Shown: positions 27,259 through 40,616 of the stretch, in pieces | How positions within the stretch are numbered: the first letter of the stretch is position 1 | How the letters are laid out: each line of letters starts with the position of its first letter | Assembly: GCA_907164885.2 (NCBI GenBank) | Contig: OU015495.1 | Coordinates: forward strand, 207,767,901-207,831,900 | Source: Dolomedes plantarius | Lineage: Eukaryota > Arthropoda > Arachnida > Araneae > Dolomedidae | Length of the DNA: 64,000 nucleotides | Direction of reading: 5' to 3' | Made by a program: the position numbers and the translations under genes | Notes under the pieces: model-generated | The model's database searches: none | What the model saw: only the letters and a program-made list of their open reading frames with translations | Told to the model about the DNA's origin: nothing

Positions 27259-28702
27259 TCTATATACAGTATGCCCACTCAAGTCCCTTCCCACCCTCTG
27301 AACTTCGGAACGGCTGCTGCTATATTCATAAAAGTGGTGTCTAGGTATAGTAAAGTAGCCATGCGCTACTGAATAAAACCACCTACCGCGCCACCTGGTG
27401 GAAAACTGCGGAGTTAGCAATCCTATCTCGAAAACGGAACGAGATAGGGGAAAAAAGTGATTTACAAAGTTGTAGAAAATCATCGATTTAGTACAAATTG
27501 ATACCTTGGGGACATTAATGGAAAAAATAGAACGGTAAAAACACGCATTTGTTTTTTCGTGATTTCCTACATTGTGACGTGACTAAACGATCTGAGAAAG
27601 AAAAAAACAACTAGTTTTAAAAATATACCTTTATTTGAGATGTTCAAACTTCTCACCGTCATTGCGGTGTCGCGTTTTGCCCAAAAGATAATCATTTCTC
27701 CTTCCTTTCAAGTTTCGTGACGTCACAGTGTAGGAAATCAAGAAAAAACAAATGCGCTTTTTAACCATTCTATTCTTCGCATTAATGTCCAAAAGGTGTC
27801 TTTTCTTACTAATTCGATAATGCTCTACAACTTTGTAAATCACTTTTTTTCTCTATCTCAATCTGTTTTCAAGATAGGAATGCTAACTCCGCTGTTTTCC
27901 ACCAGGTGGCGCGGTGGGTGGTTTTATTCAGTAGCGCATGGCTACTTTACTATACCTAGACACCACTTTTATGAATATAGCAGAAGCCGTTCCGAAGTTA
28001 AGAGGGTCGGAAAGGACTTTAGTGGGCATACTGTATATAAAACAGTTCCGTGACTGACTCACTGACATACAAGGCACAGACCAAACCGCTGGACCTAAAG
28101 GGCTGAAATTTTGCATGGCGATTCTTCTTACGGTGTAGGGGTGCACTAAGAAAGATTTTTGAAAAATTCTTCTTAGATTTTTTTAAATTAAATTTTTAAG
28201 CTGTTTTTGTACCTTTTTTTAAGTTTGCATTTAAAACAATAATTGGAGGGTTATAAAATTTATATCACGAGTAAGATCATAAAAAGTTCTTTCAAATGAA
28301 ATCATTTTCGAATCTTTACCTCCACTGTTTGATTTTTGGTGAATTTTTAAAGATTAATTTTTAGAATTTAATTTATTAAATGCTGATCACGTGATTTCTT
28401 TTTCTGGTACTTTAAATAAATTTATCGTGCCGTGCATAACATCTAAATAGACAAAAAAAATATTTTTTTTTTCTTTATAATGCAGCAGAGGATTGGATAT
28501 TATCAAAAAATAAAAATAAATATCCCTTACGATTTTTTATAAATATATATATATATATATATATTTACATCAATTGTATACATTGATCGTCGTATTTATT
28601 ATAAATATATATATATATATATGTATTTGACATTAATTGCATACATTGACCGTTGTATTTAATTTGAATGTACTCCATAGCGAAGTGCGGGTTTTCAGCT
28701 AG
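27259..28702 (+). mobile_element. Helitron copy 3, carrying an insertion in its 5' end
   Basis: The 5' TC is at 27259-27260 (or 27256) and is followed only by tatata before a TA element intervenes. The Helitron resumes at 28034 with tatataaaacagttccg and ends ttttcagctag at 28702, before T. Internal (AT)n tracts are at 28543-28563 and 28606-28622. It lacks the extra internal block found in copies 5-7. Confidence 0.87.
27267..28033. mobile_element. Foldback TA element C (767 bp) inside Helitron copy 3
   Basis: TIRs cagtatgcccact (27267) and agtgggcatactg (to 28033) are flanked by TA on both sides (27265-27266, 28034-28035). The arms are about 330 bp each and include a caccaggtggcgcgg-type motif in both orientations. 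Removing it restores the Helitron's 5' terminus. There is no transposase. Its open frames on both strands are mirror images of each other, which is why they look conserved. Confidence 0.88.
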
Positions 28703-28703
28703 T

Positions 28704-29608
28704 TCTGTACAAATTTTGTTCCATCTTATGGTGAATATCGAGTTAACGCTATGCGTCAGTTGTAGCATTTCAGTTTCAAGACAATTTTTTATTTTCTACA
28801 GGAGATTATTATGAAAATATTGCAATATAAGGAGATATTAAAACATTTTATGACATATTTTTGTTGTGAGATACACTGGACACCGTTAAAATATACGTTT
28901 CGTAGTGGACAAAGTTTAGAATTAATTTGCAATGAAATAATGCTACATTCGGGAAGGCGAAAAACTCAGAATAAGTTTTTACCATAATGCATCATAACCA
29001 CGGCATCATTACAAAAAATAATTTTTATAAACATTTTATATAATTTTTATTTTAACTTGTATATGTTATTTTTCTACACTGATAGAATACAGATGTAAAC
29101 AAAAACGCAGATGATGGGAAAATATATGTGATAAATGAAAAAAAGAATTTTTAAAATCACTGAATTCTCATTTAATGAATAAAAACAATAAATATCTTGC
29201 AATGTCTTAATTGATAATCACTGACTAGAGTATTTTCAAGGTTTTTTTCTTAGTAAAGAATTCGTTTCTAAATGCCTTAGGCTAGCGACGTAGTACTCAA
29301 ATAAAACTTTGTAAAATTAATTACTAACAATTTTAGAATTTGCAGCTTCGCTTTTCACCACTCTATCTGCAAAATTTCTCTAATCAATGGCATACACGTC
29401 AGAAAATTCTGGTTGCAATCAATAATGTCTTAATTTTGTTTGGGGGTGTATCCAACGTCCGCAAAATGTCGAATGTTATTCCTTCAGTTACGAGGTAATG
29501 TTTAAAACACGTTCTAACATTTCATTCTTCTGTTTACTCTTGACCATTCCTTCTTCTTTGAATACAGTAATGAACCCGTGTAGTAAAATTTTGTTCCTTT
29601 TAATTCTG

Positions 29609-29610
<2 letters not shown>
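28704..29610. other. AT-rich noncoding stretch
   Basis: No element or gene recognised. Confidence 0.45.
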
Positions 29611-29656
<46 letters not shown>

Positions 29657-30225
29657 GTATAATAAATACGACGATCAATATATACAAAAAATATAGAAAA
29701 AAAATATATATATTTATAAAAAAATCGTAAGGGATATTTTTATAGAGAAAATAATGTCCAATCGTCTGTCGCATTAGCAAGAAAAAAATATTTTTTGTCT
29801 ATTTAGTTGTTATGCACGTGACGATAAATTTATTTAAAGTACCAGAGAAAGAAATCACGTGATCGGCATTTAATAAATTAAATTCTCAAAATTAATCTTT
29901 AAAAATTCACCAACAATCAGAAAATGGAGGTACAGATTCGAAAAAGATCTCATTTTAAAGGAATTTTTACGATCTTTCCCGTGATATAAATTTTATAACC
30001 CGCAAATGATTATTTTGAATGCAAACGTAAAAAAAGTTACTAAAACAGCTTAAAAATTTAATTTAAAAAAATCTAAGAAGAATTTTTCAAAAATCTTTCT
30101 TAGTCCACCCCTACACTATAAGAAGAATCTCCATGCAAAATGTCAGCCCTTTAGGTCCACCGGTTTGGTCTGTGCGTTGTATGTCAGTCAGTGAGTCAGT
30201 TACGGAACTGTTTTATATATATAGA
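29611..30225 (-). mobile_element. Helitron copy 4, 3'-truncated, minus strand
   Basis: The 5' TC (read on minus) is at 30224-30225, preceded by A. The family signature is intact at about 30130-30200. The copy runs into an (AT)n tract (29612-29650) and lacks the terminal region ending in CTAG, so the 3' end was lost at the microsatellite. Confidence 0.85.
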
Positions 30226-30226
30226 T

Positions 30227-30919
30227 TATTAAAGTTCAGTTTGAGTAGGATTATGAATAACCAGATTCTACAAATTTGGTTGAGTTCATATATCGGCTAA
30301 GGCATGGACATTCCTGTTACTGTCTCCTATTGGATTAGAGGTGTTTTTTGCGTATAGTGACATTTTAGCGGCCCCACAGAATAGAATTTGCAAACTGAAT
30401 TGTTTATTCATCGGCAAACGCCTCCGTCTATCAGGCACCTTCTAGTGTGGCACAACCTACACACACTTATGGAGCGGTTCTGCTGTCCCCTCATAGGGAG
30501 AATAGCTCTTTTATATATGGGGTTCACAAATATAAATATATATTCTTTTATGTACCTATTTTATATTTTGGAGCACCATATTTCCCATATGTGCTCCCAA
30601 AATAAAGTAGTTGACACAATCTTGCTTTGGGTTGGCAAATGTCCTTCTAGCCAATTGGAAGACAGTTTAAACTCTAGGTCCCAATATTTTTCCCCCGAGA
30701 AGCTAAACAGGACAACAGAACTCATAAGCGGGTTGCACACCGAGAAAACTGGTTCTGTGAAATCAGTTTCATGAAATGTGTTTCTTGACAGTAGTGTCAC
30801 ATAAGGTCGCACTTTGGGTAAATTAATTTTCAGCTTCATAAATGTCCTCAGATGGCGAGAATGTGGTCATGCTTTGCTGGTGGCAGAGAAATAGGAAAAA
30901 TTCTGGGTTCTTCCACTTG
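30227..30919. other. Unassigned interval
   Basis: The frame 30388-30774 is 128 codons but has no recognisable domain. gcgggttgcacaccgagaaa at 30729-30748 is partly inverse to sequence near 31705-31730, so an older element may surround the next feature. Confidence 0.35.
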
Positions 30920-30921
30920 TA

Positions 30922-31538
30922 AGGCCGTCTGCACACGGAGCGATTCAAAAGAACATGATAACTGACTCCGATCACAAACCAGTCCGTGATGAGTCGTAAC
31001 CTATGTAATGGAATGGAGCCACGCGCACGGCGCAACTGGTGACAAACCCGTCAGCAACGCGTTTGTAACCAGTCGCAGGCAACTCAATGTGTCTAGTCAC
31101 TAGCAACTTCAGTCGCCAGTTTCTCTTGCGTTGTGCGTGTTATTACACAATCTATGTTACAGTCGCTCTTTTGGCAAGCTGCCAAATGACGTACACGAGA
31201 GTCACGTGACTTCTGCCTAGAGATGAAATGAAATTCTAACGTTCCTTGTTGTATGGAATATGTGCGCCCATATGTACAGTCCATTTTTAAATGATTGATC
31301 AAAGACAATCTATTTTGACAATTTTTTAAAATAAATTAATTTCTGATAATAATTTAACTAAAAAATGCCCGACATAATGGTGTTCTTCCTTCCATGACAG
31401 GTCGCAAACTATTGTTTTTAATCACTTGTGAGTCGGCCCGTGTGCGGAGCCGCATCACTAACGAGTTTGCAACCGATAAGCAATTTCAATCGCTAACCAG
31501 TTCAGTTTCCTTTGAGTCTCTCCGTGTGCAGATGGCCT
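30922..31538. mobile_element. TA-flanked TIR element, Harbinger/ISL2EU-like (617 bp)
   Basis: TIRs aggccgtctgcacacggag (from 30922) and its near-inverse ctccgtgtgcagatggcct (to 31538) are flanked by TA (30920-30921, 31539-31540). Degenerate copies of gcaac/cagtcgc and gtgtgcgga-type motifs are repeated inside. TA targeting with gcacacgg-rich ends recalls ISL2EU/Harbinger elements, but this is inference. No transposase was recognised. Confidence 0.78.
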
Positions 31539-31567
31539 TAGGAACAGAACACACTTTACAGGAAACT

Positions 31568-31608
31568 ATAGTTTCTTGAAACCATACTCACAAGTTTCAA
31601 GAAACTAT
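31568..31608. repeat. Perfect 15-bp hairpin
   Basis: atagtttcttgaaac (31568-31582) and its exact inverse (31594-31608) are separated by 11 nt. No role is evident. Confidence 0.9.
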
Positions 31609-32344
31609 CATTTCGCCACAATTGGCAACTGTAATTTTGTGAAAGTCCATTTCTGTGTTTTTAAATGGAACGGCTTCTTCAAATTTGAGTTTCTCGTTGC
31701 ATGAAAGTTTCCCCAGAGGACCCGCCTAAGCAACCTAACAAACATTGCGATTTTGAACTTTATCTTGTACACTGCAAATAAGATTATTTTGAATTTTGTT
31801 TTGTTTAGTCATCTGTATCTTTATATCACGAATCTACAAATTTATTATAAATTATACAGGTTATAAAAGCAGTTATTCTTTATATTTATTCAGTGTGCTG
31901 AATATGAATTTTAAGTATATATATTTTCGTGAGAATAAGACATTTCAACAAAGGTAAAAGCATTTTGTTTTGCATTTATAATGAGTTTGCTTCATGAGAA
32001 ATTTACGTTGTATAATTTTGTGACATTTTAGTAAAATCTATTCCAAAACTTTCCCATTTTATAGCGTTGGGGATCAAGGATTGGAATATAACCATCGTTC
32101 CAAAACAGAATGTTCCTGGGATATTAAATCTACATACAAACAGGATGATTTATGAAACGAAATTCATTGCATACAATTTCAGAGTGCCGGTTGTTTGTTA
32201 TGCAAGTGTGTGATAAGGACTTAAATGTAGTTTGTATGTCTCATTTATTTTTCAAAAACTGCATCAGCAAGGCATCAAGCAGGAAAATATATATTAGATG
32301 AATATGCTGTATAAGAAGATATTATTATTTTTATTAAGTATCTT
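31609..32344. other. AT-rich noncoding stretch
   Basis: Nothing recognised. Confidence 0.45.
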
Positions 32345-32773
32345 TTACCATGTTTTTATTAACTCGCTTTCTTGTTTGTTTGTTTGTTTTTTTGTGTGCT
32401 TGTGTGTTTATCCGGTACAAATCGATTTTTAACAAACTTCCCGACTAGCTAGACATTTGAAACTTTTAGAATAGCTCAGAACACGATGACAATGCATTAT
32501 TTTAATACTTTTAGCCATCTTCAATCAGATTTGAATTCTTTTTCAGTTAATTTCGTTTTGTAGACTGGTGCAGACATCTAACGGCCGGGACGGGAACGAA
32601 AAGTTAAACGCAAGTTAACTTCCAATTAACTTCATTTTATTTCAAGTTGATGGGATAATCATCAAAATATTTTAAAAAGTATTTATTAATACATAGAATT
32701 GTCACATTTATATGATTCAACGGAAAATTTAAAGACATGGTATGTAAAAAGTACTTTTTATCTTGTAATTATT
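32345..32773 (+). repeat. Unclassified dispersed repeat F, copy 3
   Basis: A full-length member from ttaccatgtttttattaac to tcttgtaattatt, 429 bp. It has the (GTTT)n tract and cttcccgactagctagacat motif. It carries aagttaac / gttaactt short palindromes in the centre. Confidence 0.82.
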
Positions 32774-33479
32774 ATTGTTATTATATTTGTGCGATATTTG
32801 AAATGTTTGGGTTCAGTTGAAGCACGTGTTTGCTCAACGAGGTCTCTTGTTGAGCTTTAATTAATCTTCTTCTGTGACGTTATAAAACATTTATGAAACA
32901 TTGTTTAATTAGGAAAAAACCATGAAAGAAACGATATTTATATACAATGAAATTAATCAACACTATTCTTAATTTATTTCCTCTTTTACTAAAGTTAGTC
33001 ACAATTTTACAGGAATATATAATATCCCAGTTCAGATGATTTAACTTTATTACTAAATGTGGAACCTTTTATAAATTGGATAGTATACAATATTCATGTT
33101 GCTTTTATCGATTCTTCTCCTTTATAATTTTATTTCTTGATCAGTAAATGCGAATGAAACATCTTACGCTCTTCGAAGGTTATAAATATCAGCTGAGATA
33201 CATAACATAATAAATTGTAAAATATCTCAGATATTTTACAATTTATTATGTTAAGGTTGATAAGTAATACCAGAAAGAGAGTTAAAGTTTCGTTAAATTT
33301 ACTACTACGTCGGTTAACACAAAAAATGTCTAATGTCCTTTGAGTTTTGAAGGAGTTTTCGATATATGACTCATAAAAGTATGTGAAGTTCCCTGTTTTC
33401 ATTTCCTTAATTTGCGGTAACGTATATACTAAAGCAACGAACTCGCCATTAACAATATGAGACAAGGTTTTCTATACTA
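32774..33479. other. AT-rich interval with a near-perfect palindrome
   Basis: It holds the palindrome at 33204-33252. A minus-strand open frame at 33130-33465 (111 codons from a TTG) passes through the palindrome; I do not recognise it and do not call it a gene. Confidence 0.4.
33204..33252. repeat. 49-bp palindrome, 24-bp arms, 1-nt centre
   Basis: 33204-33227 and 33229-33252 are exact reverse complements around C33228. The flanks show no TSD. Confidence 0.95.
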
Positions 33480-33905
33480 ACTGTATTTATTACAACACAA
33501 TTGCACTACATAAATACCGTACTCAATTGCTAGCAAGCAACGGGGAATTTTTTATCACTCGTGTTAATCCCCGTAGCTATATTACGGAAACCCTACCAGA
33601 AATCAGCCACGCCACTGCTTATACATACGCCACACTAACCTTTCTGTCTTCACTGTATCACCAGGTCGCTTGAACGATAGCTAACTTCAAAACGCCTTCG
33701 GTTATCTTGATAATGTCAAGCTGCTGTACGGAAAAGCGATCTTCACTTCTTCAATTGTGTTTCATTCGCGGCTCACCCCCGTCCGACCTCGCCTCGTGGC
33801 GTTTTTCTCTCACCGTCGCGTGTGTACAATATCCACGGGAATTCCCATATAGTAGCAAAGCGCCGCTCATTTGCATTCGCTAGTTTCTTCTTCAAACGGC
33901 GATTT
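33480..33905 (-). mobile_element. LTR-like GC-richer segment (weak)
   Basis: On the minus strand a GC-richer segment leads to aataaa (near 33481-33490) and then, beyond the interval, ttgtctca and tggcgagttcg, which could be the LTR end and primer-binding site. No TSD, pair LTR or gag-pol is visible. It could equally be an old unique sequence. Confidence 0.3.
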
Positions 33906-34772
33906 ATTTAAACCAGAGGAGGGTTAATTTTGATTCAATACCTCACAAATAACATTCATAGTTTCAGAAAATATCATCCAAATATTGTACAAGTATGACC
34001 CTTTCTTTCGATAATAATCATATCAAATAACGCTGCCGCATTTACATTAATGGATAATTGGAGTTACAGCGAGGCGCATTTTAATTGAAAGGACCCAAAA
34101 CTCAATTTGAACTCATTTAAAAGGAAAATCGAAATTTTCCGTTGGGAAATCAATATAGACCTGAAATTCAGAATTACCTAATGAATTACATTATTAAAAA
34201 GTTACGTAAAAATGAACTCTTCTTTTCGTAATTAATTTTTTCTACATAACATATATTATTGATTGTGTTGAAAATGGTTCATTGATTACTTTAAATAACT
34301 CCCATTTTTTTTTTTTTTTTTGATAATGAAGTTTTAATGAAGCATGTCTTCATCGATCCTGTAAAACTGTTTAATATTCATTTCATCGGTGATTTGTTTT
34401 GAATCACAGGGAAACTATCGTGATTTAATATTTACGCTGCGATGTAGACTTAATATTTACGCTGCTAAAAGCTTTAATTTGTTTAACCGCTGTTACTCAG
34501 AGATTATGAAAAAGAAGCTCCTTTTAATTGTCTGTATGTTAATACTGCTGTAAACGAAAAATAAATAAAAAGAACGATAAATAAAATAAAATAAATGTCT
34601 AGTCATAGAGCTTAGACTCTTCTCTGGCAAACGTGTTGACAGAAACGTTGTATTGATGTTGCTGCACGTTGCTAAAATTACAGCAACCATCCATGCCAAC
34701 TACGTTTACATCATCTTGAATAAAATATCTAATGAAACTTCGATCGCAATGACGACCTAAAGTTGATTTGGA
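33906..34772. other. AT-rich noncoding stretch
   Basis: No gene recognised; a T-run lies at about 34306-34321. Confidence 0.45.
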
Positions 34773-35229
34773 ACAGATGTAGTATACGCAACGGGCCATC
34801 GCCAATTTGGCGAAAAGTTGGCGCCAAAATCCCGTTCGGAGACCTGTTAGGCTTAAACTGCGAAATGTAAACAATAAATTGGAAAACAAACTTACTGCTG
34901 GCTTTATGAAAATCGTAGGCGCACACGGGATCTTCGCTTCGTTCAGATACCCTTGCTTCACTCCGCTACGCTCCGTTACGCATCCGTCCAAAAACATTAC
35001 AGAAAATCCCCAGCCGCTGGCTTCGCTACATACCGCTGGCTGTTGTACAGTAAAAAAAAAAGCTTCCGCTGGCTGTAGCGGTCAGTAAAACAAAGCTTAT
35101 CGCAAAAAAATTATAAAAAAATACCATCCGATCTTAAAATCCTCCCTGCCAGAATATAAAAACCGCCAAACAACCATCAGATTTGGCGAAAAATCACCCC
35201 TTGGCGTTCGTTGCCTGTACTACATCTGT
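34773..35229. repeat. Imperfect inverted repeat bracketing a GC-richer centre
   Basis: 34773-34793 and 35209-35229 are inverse with two mismatches in 21 bp. Between them are three ccgctggct motifs (about 35014, 35033, 35066) and a run of related cgctacgctcc motifs. It may be an old foldback or composite element. TSD not found. Confidence 0.5.
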
Positions 35230-35585
35230 AACGTTGATTTAAAGCACATCTTTCTTATTTCAAAGGAAATTGTCCTTTATGTATGTAATTTAAACTTGTC
35301 AAGACGAGATTAGGGTGCGTTGTTTAGTCACAACGTACGGTCAAAGGAAAGATGCGTAAAGCAGACGTTGTATAGAGCTGGAGCGATAAGCAATATGGCA
35401 GTAAAGTCATGTGATGTTGTTACAACATGAAGGTCACTGTGACATACTCTTAGAAGGTTTCGTTTCGTCACAATGCTGTGTAGAATGTCTTCGGATTCGA
35501 TGAACCAGAGCAGGCAACATGCTGCTCGTGGGCAGCATTGGATCGGCTTCAATCTGTGACCCGCGAAGCCTTTGGACAGGACTCA
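35230..35585. other. Unassigned interval
   Basis: No recognised feature. Confidence 0.4.
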
Positions 35586-36385
35586 TCTATATATATAAAA
35601 CAGTTCCGTAACTGACTCATTCATTCATTCATTCATTCATTCATTCACTGACTGACTGACATACAACGCACAGACCAAACCGCTGGACCTAAAGGGCTGA
35701 AATTTTGCATGGCGATTCTTCTTATAGTGTAGGGGTGCACTAAGAGAGATTTTTGAAAAATTCTTCTTAGATTTTTTTAAATTAAATTTTTAAGCTGTTT
35801 TTTTTACTTTTTTTAAGTTTGCATTTAAAATAATAATTTTAGGGTTATAAAATTTATATCACGAGAAAGATCATAAAAATTCCTTTAAAATGAAATCTTT
35901 TTCGAATCTTTACCTTCATTTCCTGTTTTTTGGTGAATTTTTAAAGATTAATTTTTAGAATTTAATTTATTAAATGCTGATCACGTGACTTCTTTTTCTG
36001 GTACTTTAAATAAATTTATCGTCACGTGCATAAAAACTAAATAGACAAAAAATAATTTTTTTTTCTTGCTAATGCGGCAGACGATTGGACATTATCCAAA
36101 AAAATATTAAAATACAGTAAAAGAAATGTTCTAGAAACTGTACTATATTAACTGTACTATATTCTTTAGTATTCTTTATATTAGATTTAATTTGAATATC
36201 TTCTTCTACATTATTTTGTCTATAAAAATATCCCTTACGATTTTTTTATAAATATATATATATTTTACATCAATTATATACATTGATCGTCGTATTTATT
36301 ATATATATATTGGCATTAATTGCATACATTGACCGATGTTTTTACTTTGAATGTACTCCGTAGCGAAGTGCGGGTTTTCAGCTAG
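35586..36385 (+). mobile_element. Helitron copy 5 (800 bp)
   Basis: TC at 35586 after A; CTAG ending at 36385 before T. It has a (TCAT)n expansion near the 5' end (35619-35646). It belongs to the subfamily with an extra block of about 130 bp (about 36100-36225, beginning atattaaaatacagtaaaag), shared with copies 6 and 7. Confidence 0.93.
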
Positions 36386-37197
<812 letters not shown>

Positions 37198-37198
37198 T

Positions 37199-38725
37199 AT
37201 TATTATAAATCTAAAAAGTACAGATTATTATTTTTATATTTAAGGAAATATTTAAACAATGAATATTAATATTTATTTAATTTTTTAAATAGTAAGTTAT
37301 TTAATTTTTGGTAGATAAAATATTTTTCCATTTACCCCCTTTTCTAGCTGCCCGTAACAGCTTACCATAAAAAAATATGGCCTTCATCACATTTCGAGTT
37401 GTCGAGGCCTGAACTAGAGAGTTTATGATATTCGATGTACTTTTGGATCTAAAGAGATTAAAAGAGAGTTGTCATACTCTCATAATCTCTAAGTTACACC
37501 GCCCCCACCAATTGGTGATACGGCCATGTCTACCTGCAGACCGGTCGCTCGATGGTAACCTTTCTCATTACACTGCGAGTCCAGCAGGGTACTGTGCGTC
37601 AAACCAAAATTTTCCGAACGAAACCCATATTTTACTGCTCCCATACCTTGATCCATTGACACTCCTCCTTACTTTATTGTTAGCTGTATGTATTACAAAT
37701 TAACACTCCTAAATTCCTTGGAGGCTATCCATTTGAAACAATCTTCAAACATTAGTATTCTTGACATTTCTGATAAAATCAACTCATACTTAACACTTCA
37801 TTATTAGTAACAATCTCATCGATTGCTGTGAAAAATGTGTAGCGAAAGCCATTAAAATTGCAATGGATGAATTATAATTGATGAAACGGAACTAAAATTT
37901 TTAACATTAGGGCGAGAAATAAGTAATGGACGTTACAACGAACAGAGAATATTAAACAATAGGTGAATAACAGCTATGCTAAATATCAAGCACTCGCAGT
38001 AGCACGTTCAAATGACGCCACGTGCCACAAACAGAAATTGCTGACAGCAATAATGAATTTAACATTGTACACGAAAGTGGCATTACGTATAGTGTATTAC
38101 GAGAAGTTAAGGCGTTGTGAATACATAAGGCGAAACGTAACAACGTCACTGGCTACGGCAGTTTTCGTCTGCTATAGATCACGTGATTATCGGGTGGCAG
38201 AAAACAGAAGACGTTCCTATGCGTTTGCATGCGTTTTTGGACGATACCTTCATTTTGAGTTAAATAATTTAAGTTTATTTATAAAATTCCTCATATTAGT
38301 TGTATGTAACAGGTATTTTAACACTTTTTTTTCAATATTTCGCAAGGCTTAAGAGAATATAATCATTCTTTCGTCGAGAATGATTATTATTATGTTGAGA
38401 TATGTATAGATATCAGGATAAGTTACTTCAGGCCAGCGTCTTGTATCGTAACTCCAGTCTTCCTCTCTCAATAAATACGGGTAGCATACTGAATAAACCT
38501 TTCCGGGCTATACCTGAATGTTTAATTTAGTGATATACCTTTGTTTAGATACCGTATCTAAAGTCTTTGCGTAATCTGAGAGCATTTTATTCAACAAGCT
38601 GTAAGAATGCGCATCGAACGCCATGTTAAATTATGCAATGTTTTGCCACTCCTCGCGAAACAAGAAGTAATATCTGCAAGAGTTGAAATGTGACATACTG
38701 TGAGACACTGCCGTATTTGTGAATT
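37199..38725. other. Noncoding stretch
   Basis: Frames 37425-37703 and 37963-38352 (129 codons) have no domain I recognise and no supporting splice or start context. No element ends identified. Confidence 0.4.
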
Positions 38726-39179
38726 TTGAAGCCTGAATTCGGCCCTAAGACACGAAGATATCGGTTTAATCGTGTTTTTGGTGATAATCTAAAGAATTTG
38801 GCGCAATTGAAAGATGCGATACACCGACACGTCCTTAACATTCCTTCTGATATGCTAAGAACTACTGTTGAGAATGCAGTAATGCGATTCAACTTCCATT
38901 CGGAAAATGGTGGACGCTACATTGATCATGCTTTGTAACATGTTTCAGAATCGATTAAACACATTTTAAACCGATGCCATCATGTCTTATGTCATTTAAC
39001 AATATTGAATATAGCGCCATTTTCCCCCTGGTGGTGAGTTTTTGAACTTTTTTTTGGCGGAAAAGAAATTCCCATGACTTTCTTTAAACTGTTACCAAGT
39101 TTGATAACATTTGGTCCAGTAGTTTTCCTTTTTATGACCATTTCAAAGTGGAACTTTATTCGGAACGAATTTCTTCCTG
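38726..39179 (+). mobile_element. 3' part of a mariner-like element
   Basis: It holds a transposase C-terminus (see pseudogene) and a downstream noncoding region ending gaatttcttcctg at 39179, followed by TA. The 5' half and left TIR are not found, so the element is truncated. Confidence 0.7.
38746..38937 (+). pseudogene. Mariner-family transposase C-terminal fragment (DUF4817 type)
   Basis: The end of an open frame reads NRVFGDNLKNLAQLKDAI, then RHVLNIPSDMLRTTVENA, and closes with NGGRYIDHAL and a stop. The family ends with the same LKDAI...IP..ML...V.....R and GG(H/R)I(E/D)H motifs. The N-terminal domain and all catalytic residues are missing. It is related to, but distinct from, the relic at 16743-17096. 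Confidence 0.8.
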
Positions 39180-39181
39180 TA

Positions 39182-40101
39182 TAAAAAAAAAAGAAAATGT
39201 TTGATGAAAAACTTCTCGTAAATATTACGATAAGTAATATCGGAGGGAATCTTAAAAGAATGTGATTCTACTCTTTTTTTTATCAGAGTTAAATACCGTT
39301 ACAGAAGTTCACATACATTGTAAAAGGAAGTAAATCTGCTTTATTGATAAAATGATTGATACCACTTTTAAGTTATTTAAACTGGCGAAGTATTCCTAAC
39401 ACATGCATTACACAAGATTATACTGAAAGCGCAAATTTAACCACAGAACCTGAACGCGATTTAATATATTTTAAGGACGATCGACACTTTCCTAAAGAGT
39501 GGTTAATAAGCATTTCGAAATTTTATGTACCACTGCATTTGCGTCGCCTAAGCTTTAGATACTCATACGAAATATTTTAATAAGGATGAAGTCAGTGATA
39601 TAACATGAATCTCATTTTCTGGATATTTATCTGAAGTTTCATATTCAGAAACCGATATAGTTTTTAAATTTAGGGGGATTATGTATGGATCTATTCAGAT
39701 CCGTAAAAATGATTGAATTGCACAAAATGCACTGACGATGTTTTTCATATTCAGGTATTTATGAACTAAGTCTGCTATGTTTACAAATTGTATTGTAATA
39801 CACATAACTGTATTGTAAGTCACATGGGTATTTTCGGACACCAAATAATTTTAAATGGAATAAATAAGATAAAATGGTAATATATCACATTTATAATTTT
39901 GTGTATGGTTGTAACACAATTTGAATGAGATAATAATTTAAATATCTATAAATACAAATAATTTATAATGTTGTCTGATTTAAAAATTCTGTTGGACGTA
40001 TAAACATTTTATATTTTCATAATAATCTTACAAATGGAATTTTTCGATAATAATTTTACATTTCAAAAAACCTAAGTTGTCTGGAATAATTTAACACAAG
40101 G
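39182..40101. other. AT-rich noncoding stretch
   Basis: Nothing recognised. Confidence 0.45.
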
Positions 40102-40109
40102 CAGAAAAT

Positions 40110-40608
40110 CAGGGCCCGATTTAGAAAATTCTTGACTATAGGCACAACTCGGGATGGGGGCCCCCTAACACTTATGTGGGCATAAAATTTCCAAATTTAA
40201 CACACACGCAAAAAAAATCAGGAATCATTGCGAAAGTACCATTTTACCAAGAATTGGCTATTTGAAGCGTAGAAGCCTAGAATATTATCAAATAACAAAA
40301 AGCAATACAACATATTAACTTCATCATTAAAACACTAATACAATGCAACCAGAAAAACTTATTAATCCCTTATATACACTATAACATACATGTGATGAAC
40401 TATACATGTAATTATACATATGATGAACTAATCAATCAATCAAATTTGAACGGATATATAAAAATATTGCTATTATAAAAGGTAAAATTAAAAAAAAATA
40501 ATAAATTGGGAATTTTTTCTTTTTTTCCCTTTTAAAATTAAAATTTTTGGGGGCCCTCAACATTCGGGGCCCCTTGGCCTACTAGGCCTTATGGAAAATC
40601 AGGGTCTG
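40110..40608. mobile_element. hAT-type MITE (499 bp)
   Basis: Termini cagggcccgattta and its partial inverse aaaatcagggtctg are flanked by a perfect 8-bp TSD, cagaaaat (40102-40109 and 40609-40616). The interior has gggggccccc-type motifs near both ends. No transposase. Confidence 0.9.
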
Positions 40609-40616
40609 CAGAAAAT

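Noticed and set aside
27244..28053. Similar proteins on opposite strands (27244-27483 minus and 27796-28053 plus)
   Set aside because: They are mirror translations of the two inverted arms of foldback element C, not a conserved gene pair.
30388..30774. 128-codon plus-strand frame
   Set aside because: No recognised motifs, and a long overlapping frame on the opposite strand; likely chance in a GC-richer patch.
33130..33465. 111-codon minus-strand frame
   Set aside because: It starts at TTG, runs through a perfect palindrome, and shows no domain I recognise. Composition alone does not support a gene or exon.
37963..38352. 129-codon plus-strand frame
   Set aside because: No conserved motif and no plausible start context or splice evidence.
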